Positions 57,377 through 64,000 of a stretch of DNA of 64,000 nucleotides are shown in pieces. Positions within the stretch are counted from its first letter, which is position 1, and each line of letters opens with the position of its first letter. Source of the stretch: Sphaerolaimus hirsutus (Eukaryota; Nematoda; Chromadorea; Monhysterida; Sphaerolaimidae); contig OZ038450.1 of NCBI GenBank assembly GCA_964036195.1, positions 6,574,701 to 6,638,700 on the forward strand. The letters run 5' to 3'. The notes beneath the pieces were generated by a model. That model did no database searches. It saw nothing but the letters and a program-made list of their open reading frames with translations, and was not told where the DNA came from. Position numbers and translations under genes: made by a program.

Positions 57377-60330
57377 CAGGGGTCTCCTAGGGGGGGGGGG
57401 CTGCCCCCCCCCCAAATCGGCCAGCTATCTATCTATCCCGGAGGCCGCTCAGCTATCTATCTATCCCGAGGCAATATTTTTGGCTACTACCCCCAAAGAC
57501 CCCCCCCCCCCCCAATCGCTCAGCTATCTATATATATGGAGTGGCTTTTGAGAAATTTTGCCCCAATTTTCGCTCCAAATCACTAATTTTCGCACTTTTT
57601 TTATAGTTTTTCACCTTCAAAATCGTGCTTTCCGGCTATATACATGGTTATATACCTATTTTTAGCCATTTTAAAGCAACTTTTGGCTACTTTTAACTGA
57701 TTATTAGCGATTTTTTCCCCTTTCTGCCTTCTTAACCTTGAAAAAGCCTATATTGTGCCCCCGTCAGCCCCCCCAGAAAAAAATTCAGCTATCTATCCCT
57801 CCGGAGGAGCGATTTGCTATCTATCCAGCCTAGGGTTGGGACGATACGACTTTTCGATATCGATATTCGATATTCGATATTTTTTTCTGGCAGTCGATAT
57901 TCGATATCGATACGATAAGGACCCTCGATATTCGATATCGATATTCGATATGAAAATATGCTCGATATTCGATATCGATATTTCGATATTTTCGATATTT
58001 CGATATTTTCCTCTTGGTATAGTAAGACATATTTCAAATGGCATATTACATTTCCATTTGGTCATGAATATGTTCACAAACATCCATTTACTGATAGAAA
58101 ATAGGACTGAATGTAAATAAGAATGTGAATAAAAGTGATAAACAAGGTTCACAACAGTCAAAGTGGTATAAAAACATAAAGAGTAAAATTGTATTGGGCA
58201 AATAATAATTGACAGACATTACAATTCATACTTGTAACCCAATTGCTTATGGGCATTTGTAGGTGGAAATATGGCTAGTCAACCATGCGTAAAAACGTAA
58301 CAACATTTTTGTGCAGACACTCCGAAGACTCAAAAACAACCATGCGCGACCAAATGAAGACACACAGTGCACAGGGAAGTCACAGCGAACGCGAAGTTCG
58401 CTGTGCACTGCAATTCGCCAACAAGGCTGCAGCCCCCCAGGATGGTACGCCCAAATGGAAACTGCTGTGGCCATGAAACCAATTAGTAAATTTTCCGTTA
58501 ATTACGTTATTATCCCCACGCATTTTTAATTGTTTTGAATCTCTTTTGCTTAATTTAAAATTGTTTCTACCCACATTTAAGTCAAGTAGATTGGAGTGAT
58601 TATTTCCATTTTTGTTGAATGTACTTTTGGACAAATTATTCCTATTTTTCATTTTTGATTAGTTTTACATATTTGTTCGAAAACGTGTAGTGTCTGAAAA
58701 TGGGCTAGAAAGGTTTTGAAATTTCTCGCTAAGTTAAAGGTGTGCACTTTGTTAAACACTCTTTAGCGCCCCAAGAGATAACATTCGGAAATTTCCCCCA
58801 ACCAGGTGCATTTTATTTAGGATTAGGTAATGGGCGGGAAAGTGGCAAAAATTAACTGTTATCAAAGCGCGCCCACAAGACACATGCAGAGCACAGCATG
58901 AAGTGAAGAGCACAGCAGTGCTGATAAATTATTCCCATCACCCAGGGTGATTTGGTGAACTCAAAAGTGCTAGTGTCTTTGTAGAGTGTGCTCATGCCCG
59001 AAGTTCCCACCCCTTACCCGGCAATGAAGTAACCTTGAGTAAACCCCCGCAACAAGCATTTCTTTCAGTGACCTTGGTCGGGCGCGCTTTAAAATATTTT
59101 ACCTAGAACGGCGCGAGGTGATAACATAGTGTCACACCACCTGTTCCAAATTGTACCGTAACTGCCGAATAAAAAGCCCAGGTTATGACACTTACCGCTG
59201 AGATAAATTCATTACATTAATTAATTATATTTAAGTTTCGTTCATTTGTTTAGTTTGTTTAAGGTTGTATTTTGTCATTTCCCCGGCTATTGTCTAATTT
59301 TCTCACTCACACCTTATAATTTTTATACTGTTTGTTTTCCAGTGATCAAAATTTGCCTTATAATTTTAAATTACGGTCATTTTGTTGTGTCTTGAAACTA
59401 GTATTCAGTTATAGTATGGTAGAATTTTGGTGATTATAAAACGCGCTGATTTTGCAATTTTTGCACCCACTAGAGGTTTATGACTTACTTGTGCTATTGT
59501 GAATTGACTCTGACTATCGCAAAATAAAGTTCCTGTGAAAATCAACTTGGTCCCCCTGAAGTATACTAACTACTTTGAATTTTAATTTATTTATTTAACA
59601 GTTTAATTTCAACTTAATTAACGATTAACTGAAGTAAAACACCAGCTGCAATTACGAAAGGGATTGGTAAGTTGCCGTGTCTGTCCTCGGGAACTTGCCA
59701 GGACCCCAAGGGGTACTGATGCTGTTCCTGAATTGCATGTAAAATCCCTGTACCATAAAAACAACCATTTATTTAATTACACACGCATTTAGCGCAAAGG
59801 GACCGGAAACACCAATTCTCCGCCGCAGCGGTCCGACGAGTGGCGTATTTAGTGGTAAAAAATGGAAACTAGTAAAATTAGTAAAAATGTGAAATATCTG
59901 ACACATTTTGCAAAACAGCAGCATATTTATTTGAATATTATATTCAAATGTGATGTTTGGTGATCGAAAAATGTTCCCAGCACAGCTGATTAAGCATTCC
60001 AAAGACAAACACTTGACACTTGAGGCTGGTACACACCGACACCACCTTCCAAGTTTAGCTAATGAAAGAAAATGCTCACTGTGCATCACATGTTGTACTT
60101 TGCTTTCAACACTTTAATCGACCAAAATATCACTTCTGAATACCAAAAATATCGAGAAAAAAATGGTCGATATTCGATATCGATATTCGATATTTTTTCA
60201 AAATTTTCGATATCGATATTCGATATTCGATATGAAAAAATAGTCGATATCCGATATTCGATATTCGATACGATATATCATCCCAACCCTAATCCAGCCC
60301 CCGCGAGGGCCAAAATCTCGGAGACCCCTG
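57377..60330. mobile_element. hAT-like MITE, CAGGGGTCTCC / GATAGATAG family, split by a later insertion
   Basis: Ends CAGGGGTCTCC and GGAGACCCCTG, duplication AAATTGTG at 57369-57376 and 60331-60338. Arms of CTATCTATC units and C/G runs. A second member occupies much of 63110-63790. Confidence 0.82.
57831..60291. mobile_element. hAT-like element, GATATC family, 2.5 kb, nested
   Basis: Ends TAGGGTTGGGACGATA and ATCATCCCAACCCTA, duplication ATCCAGCC at 57823-57830 and 60292-60299. The core is much longer than in the sister copy at 62183-62975. I see no transposase. A short frame near 58285-58476 has a weak zinc-finger look. Confidence 0.85.
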
Positions 60331-60885
60331 AAATTGTGTGAAGGATTACACATTCCTTTGAAATTGCCGTCATGAGTGTAGGTTTATTCCAAAAATTACA
60401 ATTTTGAAAACACCACTTGTGGAACCGGAAACGATCGAATGCATAAACAAAATTTTTAGTGTAGCGTACGACACTCGCAAAAAAGACAAGGACAAGCCAG
60501 TCGTGCGCGGACACCGAAACTTTTTATCCGTTGAAGCATTCGATAAAAGTCGACACTGAACTAGGGTTCAAACGGGATCCCGATCCCGGATCCCGTGAAA
60601 TTCCGGGATTTACCAGTCCCGATCCCGATCCCGAAACCCAAAAATACCAATCCAATGCAATGCAGGCTTTGTGACACTTTGAATGACATTTGACATTTTA
60701 CAGGGTCTAGAACTGGTACCCGGTGCAAATTCACTACAGAACAATTTTTGATTGCTAGATTTTAGAATTTTTAAGAATGTCTGGAGTCTTTCGATTTTCA
60801 GTTAGCAAGTCAATTGGAGGAATTTTTCAACGATCCAAACTTTTGGACAAATACATAGTTTAGCAGTGTGCGCGGCCGCAATGGG

Positions 60886-61829
60886 CCCCCAATAGCCGCA
60901 ATACACACTGGATGACAACTGAATTAGTGTCAACTAAATGTCAACTGAATTTACTTGATACTGTGATTTCAACTTATCTATCTGATAGAGCATAGTTAAT
61001 TTTATATCATGACACTTCATTTTCATTGTTACTGTTAAGTGTGATGCTTTTTACAAACTTATTGTATTATTCATAGGGTTGGAAAAAAACGTTTTTTTTT
61101 TAACTCGATGTTTAAAAACAAACAAACGTTTTTTTTCAAATAAAAAACGTTTTTTTATATAAAAAACGTTTTTTTTAAAAGCTCCCAGATATGACCTTGT
61201 GTCAACATATATAGGTATATCAGACAGTGGCAATACTCTGTGATGTTATATATGACCATATAATGTCTGTGGAGCCATGGGATAGCATTATAAGTGGTGA
61301 TTTGTGTCAAAAATATCCATTTTTCGTCGACATATCGTTCGTATATCGCGTTATAGTCGAATGTTCGTGACTTCAAGTGAAGTTTGGCACGGAATAGTGA
61401 TCAACAAGGTTATGAAAGGAGGTTGTTACTTTGGGAGTTAAGTTACACACTGTAGAGGTACATGGAAGCACATTACCTCAATATTATATACTACAGCAAC
61501 ATATTACAGCTTATTAACCCATGGTAGCAGATAGAAATGGATACTTTGATACTAAAAATGCCACAAAACCAATGAAAACAACCACCAATGTCAATTTGTG
61601 TGTGAAATTGCGCGCTTGCGCGCGAAATTTTTGCAAAATACCTAGTGCTTAGTACTAAAAATTTCGGCCGATGTTATTAAAAAAAAAACATTTCGGACGT
61701 CATGTTTAAAAAAAACAACGTTTTTTAAAAATAAAAAACGTTTAAAAAAACATCGGCCAACCCTAATTATTCAATTGACACTGAGTTGACGCGAATTTGC
61801 GATGTCAACTAGTGTGTGTGGGCCCAATA
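60886..61829. mobile_element. GTTGACA-family MITE interrupted by the hAT-like element at 61074
   Basis: Its two halves (TTCAACTTATCTATCTGATA, then after 61773 TTGACACTGAGTTGACGCG) match the parts of the copy at 2105-2335. The right end GACATCGCAAATT / CAACTAGTGTGTGTGGGCCC is recognisable. The insertion separates them by 0.7 kb. Confidence 0.65.
61074..61765. mobile_element. hAT-like MITE, AAACGTTT family
   Basis: Ends TAGGGTTGGAAAAAA and CATCGGCCAACCCTA, duplication ATTATTCA at 61066-61073 and 61766-61773. A well-preserved full-length 692-bp copy that can serve as the family reference. Confidence 0.9.
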
Positions 61830-61835
61830 ACGCAC

Positions 61836-61907
61836 CGGTTTGGACGGCATGACCAGATGTTTTTCCTGGATCAGCGAAAAGTCGACGGCGACATTCTCTT
61901 GGTCACT
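61836..61907 (-). CDS. Possible additional upstream exon (24 codons)
   Basis: An acceptor (TCTATACAG) and a donor (CCG|GTGCGT) bound a 72-bp open phase-0 stretch reading SDQENVAVDFSLIQEKHLVM and on to SKP, with an uncommonly even amino-acid composition for this repeat-rich DNA. It could be a 5' exon of the zinc-finger gene. No exon carrying the required phase 1 to 57220 was found, so the link is unproven. Confidence 0.3.
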
Positions 61908-64000
61908 CTGTATAGAAATGGGACAAATCGCGATGGGATTTTTTACTACCGTGTGATTTATGCGGTTTTTCGTGGTCAAGTAAAAGTGTTTTTGCAATTT
62001 TTTTGACTGAAAGATCGCCGATAGTGATCAAAAACGAACTGGCTCAATTTTTAGCTCATTTTTTTTAAAGGTAGAAGATTTAGGCTTTCCGACAAGCGAC
62101 CTAATCATAAATATCTACAAAATTATGCCAACCACTGAAACAAATAATGAACATTAATCACTCGATAGTAGGTAGTTCACACTAGGGTTGGGACGATATG
62201 ACTTTTCGATATCGATATTCGATATTCGATATTTTTTTCTGAAACTCGATATTCGATATCGATACGATATGGACCCTCGATATCGATATTCGATATTCGA
62301 TATTAAAAAATGCTCGATATTCGATATCGATATTTCGATATTTTCGATATTTCGATATTTTGCTTTTGGTATAGCAGGGCATATATCATTTGGCATATTG
62401 CATCTCCATTTGATCACAAACCCAACTGATAATCTCTACTGAAAAGTAGATGATACAAATTTAAATGGCACACAATGATCAAAATGAGAAAATAATTTAA
62501 AAATGTGACAGATGTGGTAAGGAAAGGTGCCAGCCCCATTTATAGGTGCCCATGCCATGGTGCCATTGATGTTTCCATACACATAGCTATTAGCTATTAA
62601 ACTATTAGCTATTAAAGTAGCTATTAAACATACACATACTCTTATGTGAACATCTGAGAGAGCATTTGCACAAGATTTGATGCTGCCGCAAGTGCTGAAA
62701 CAAAAATACCTGGCATGTGAGAACAAAGTGCGCGCTTGCGCGCAAAATTTGTTAAAATTGCTTATGAAATCGCCTTCTAATAGTGCCATTCCTGGCTTAT
62801 TTGAAGTCAGGCCCAGGGAGTATAGAATATCGAAAATATCGAAAAAATGGTCGATATTCGATATCGATATTCGATATTTTTTCAAAATTTTCGATATCGA
62901 TATTCGATATTCGATATGAAAAAATAGTCGATATCCGATATTCGATATTCGATACGATATATCGTCCCAACCCTAGTTCACACGACAATTTTATAGATTG
63001 AGCAGGGATGGGATTATGCGCATGCTAACAAAGAAAGTACGCTAAGGCCGTACGTATGCATGCAATTTCAGGACTTTTTATTTTCACTTTTTCAATTTCA
63101 AATTTCACTTTTTTATCTTAAGAAATGTGGGGGGCTCGCGGGGGCAAAATATATAGGCTTTTTCAGTGCATAGAATGCCGAAAGAGGAAAAATCGCCAAT
63201 AATCGGTTAAAAGTGGCCAAAAGTAGGTTTAAAATGGCTAAAAACAGGCATATAACCATGCATATAGCCGGAGAGCACGCTTTTCAGAGCACAATTTCAG
63301 GGGTCTCCGAGATTTTGGCCCTCGCGGGGGCTGGATAGATAGCGAATCGCTCCTCCGGAGGGATAGATAGCTGAATTTTTTTCTGGGGGGGGGGCTGACG
63401 GGGGCACAATATAGGCTTTTTCAAGGTTAAGAAGGCAGAAAGGGGAAAAAATCGCTAATAATCAGTTAAAAGTAGCCAAAAGTTGCTTTAAAATGGCTAA
63501 AAATAGGTATATAACCATGTATATAGCCGGAAAGCACGATTTTGAAGGTGAAAAACTATAAAAAGGTGCGAAAAATGGGCGAAATTTTAGCGAAAATTGG
63601 GACAAAATTTCTCAAAAACCACTCCAGATAGATAGATAGCTGAGCGATTTGGGGGGGGTCTTTGGGGGTAGTAGCCAAAAATTTTGCCTCGGGATAGATA
63701 GATAGCTGAGCGGCCACGGGGATAGATAGATAGCTGGCGAATTTGTGGAGGGCAGCCCCCCCCAGCCCCCCCCCCCCCCTAGGACCCCTGGTTCAAAGGG
63801 AGAACGTTCACTTATCATTTATGGGCAGTGACAAACGTCAGCACACGAAATTCTTTTAAAAACACTTTTGAATGCAGAATAGCTCAATCGGGTACCACAG
63901 CGCCAGCAAGAAAGAGCAGAAAAAGGCATAGAAATGAAATGAGCATAGGCAGTAGACTAAAAAAGGGGAGAAAAACATCTGACTAACTTTTTGAAACTCG
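61908..64000. other. Window end: repeats, no supported gene
   Basis: 61980-62180 is AT-rich DNA. 62183-62975 is a GATATC-family element. From about 63110 to 63790 lie inverted and repeated GATAGATAG, GGCTTTTTCA, GGGGTCTCCGAGATTTTGG and G/C-run blocks of the CAGGGGTCTCC family, apparently two overlapping copies. The last 200 bp show nothing recognisable. Confidence 0.5.
62183..62975. mobile_element. hAT-like MITE, GATATC family
   Basis: Ends TAGGGTTGGGACGATATG and ATATATCGTCCCAACCCTA, duplication GTTCACAC at 62175-62182 and 62976-62983. The core contains the GCGCGCTTGCGCGC palindrome at about 62731. Confidence 0.9.

Larger units (their letters stand above)
57221..61835. other. Upstream region of the zinc-finger gene, nested elements, no supported gene
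   Basis: Dominated by the two nested hAT-like elements 57377-60330 and 57831-60291. A truncated TAGGGTTCAAACGGGATCCC piece lies at about 60564-60650. CCCTGTAAA-type and GTTGACA-type pieces follow. Missing upstream coding exons of the zinc-finger gene could be here, but I found none with a matching phase. Confidence 0.5.

Noticed and set aside
60278-60514. Minus-strand 78-codon frame upstream of the zinc-finger gene as an extra exon
   Set aside because: No zinc-finger spacing and no donor giving the needed phase; part of it lies in the end of a hAT-like element.

Overview
The window is a piece of an animal (invertebrate-looking) nuclear genome. It has spliced genes with GT-AG introns, metazoan single-copy genes, AT-rich spacers, and an extremely heavy load of small non-autonomous DNA transposons. 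I cannot name the phylum from sequence alone. No bacterial, plastid, viral, rRNA or tRNA feature was recognised.

All genes I could reconstruct are on the minus strand. From low to high coordinate they are: (1) a GC-rich probable first coding exon at 41-227, running off the window; (2) a complete 8-exon oligosaccharyltransferase OST3/OST6 (MAGT1/TUSC3) gene, 1967-5666; (3) a complete 5-exon ZMAT2/Snu23 spliceosomal zinc-finger gene, 7352-8799; (4) a 6-unit polyubiquitin gene, 11981-20737, split by an intron at the same codon in five consecutive units; (5) a platelet-activating-factor acetylhydrolase (PAFAH2-like) gene, 21902-28346; (6) a long multi-C2H2 zinc-finger gene, 40828-57220, possibly starting with an exon near 61.9 kb. 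It has at least 19 exons, nearly all phase 0-0, with tandemly duplicated exon modules. I see no convincing gene at 28.4-40.8 kb, or above 57.2 kb apart from one doubtful exon.

The rest of the DNA is dominated by foldback MITEs. About twenty have both ends and a visible 8-bp target duplication, so they look hAT-like. Each family has its own short motif repeated in inverted orientation through the arms (GATATC-, GGCGCC-, AAACGTTT-, GGGACC-, TTACGTTTAC-type and others). A second group ends in CCGTATT and is flanked by TA (Tc1/mariner-like). A third has GGGGCAGT.../CCCTGTAAA ends and a 4-bp CCWG-type duplication.

The most striking observation concerns this third family. One copy lies inside a conserved coding exon of OST3/6 and another inside a conserved coding exon of the PAF acetylhydrolase. 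In both genes, removing the element plus one 4-bp duplication exactly restores frame and family alignment; leaving it in shifts the frame to an early stop. Either both alleles are broken, or these long inverted-repeat elements are removed from the mRNA. That is the main candidate for an undescribed system here.
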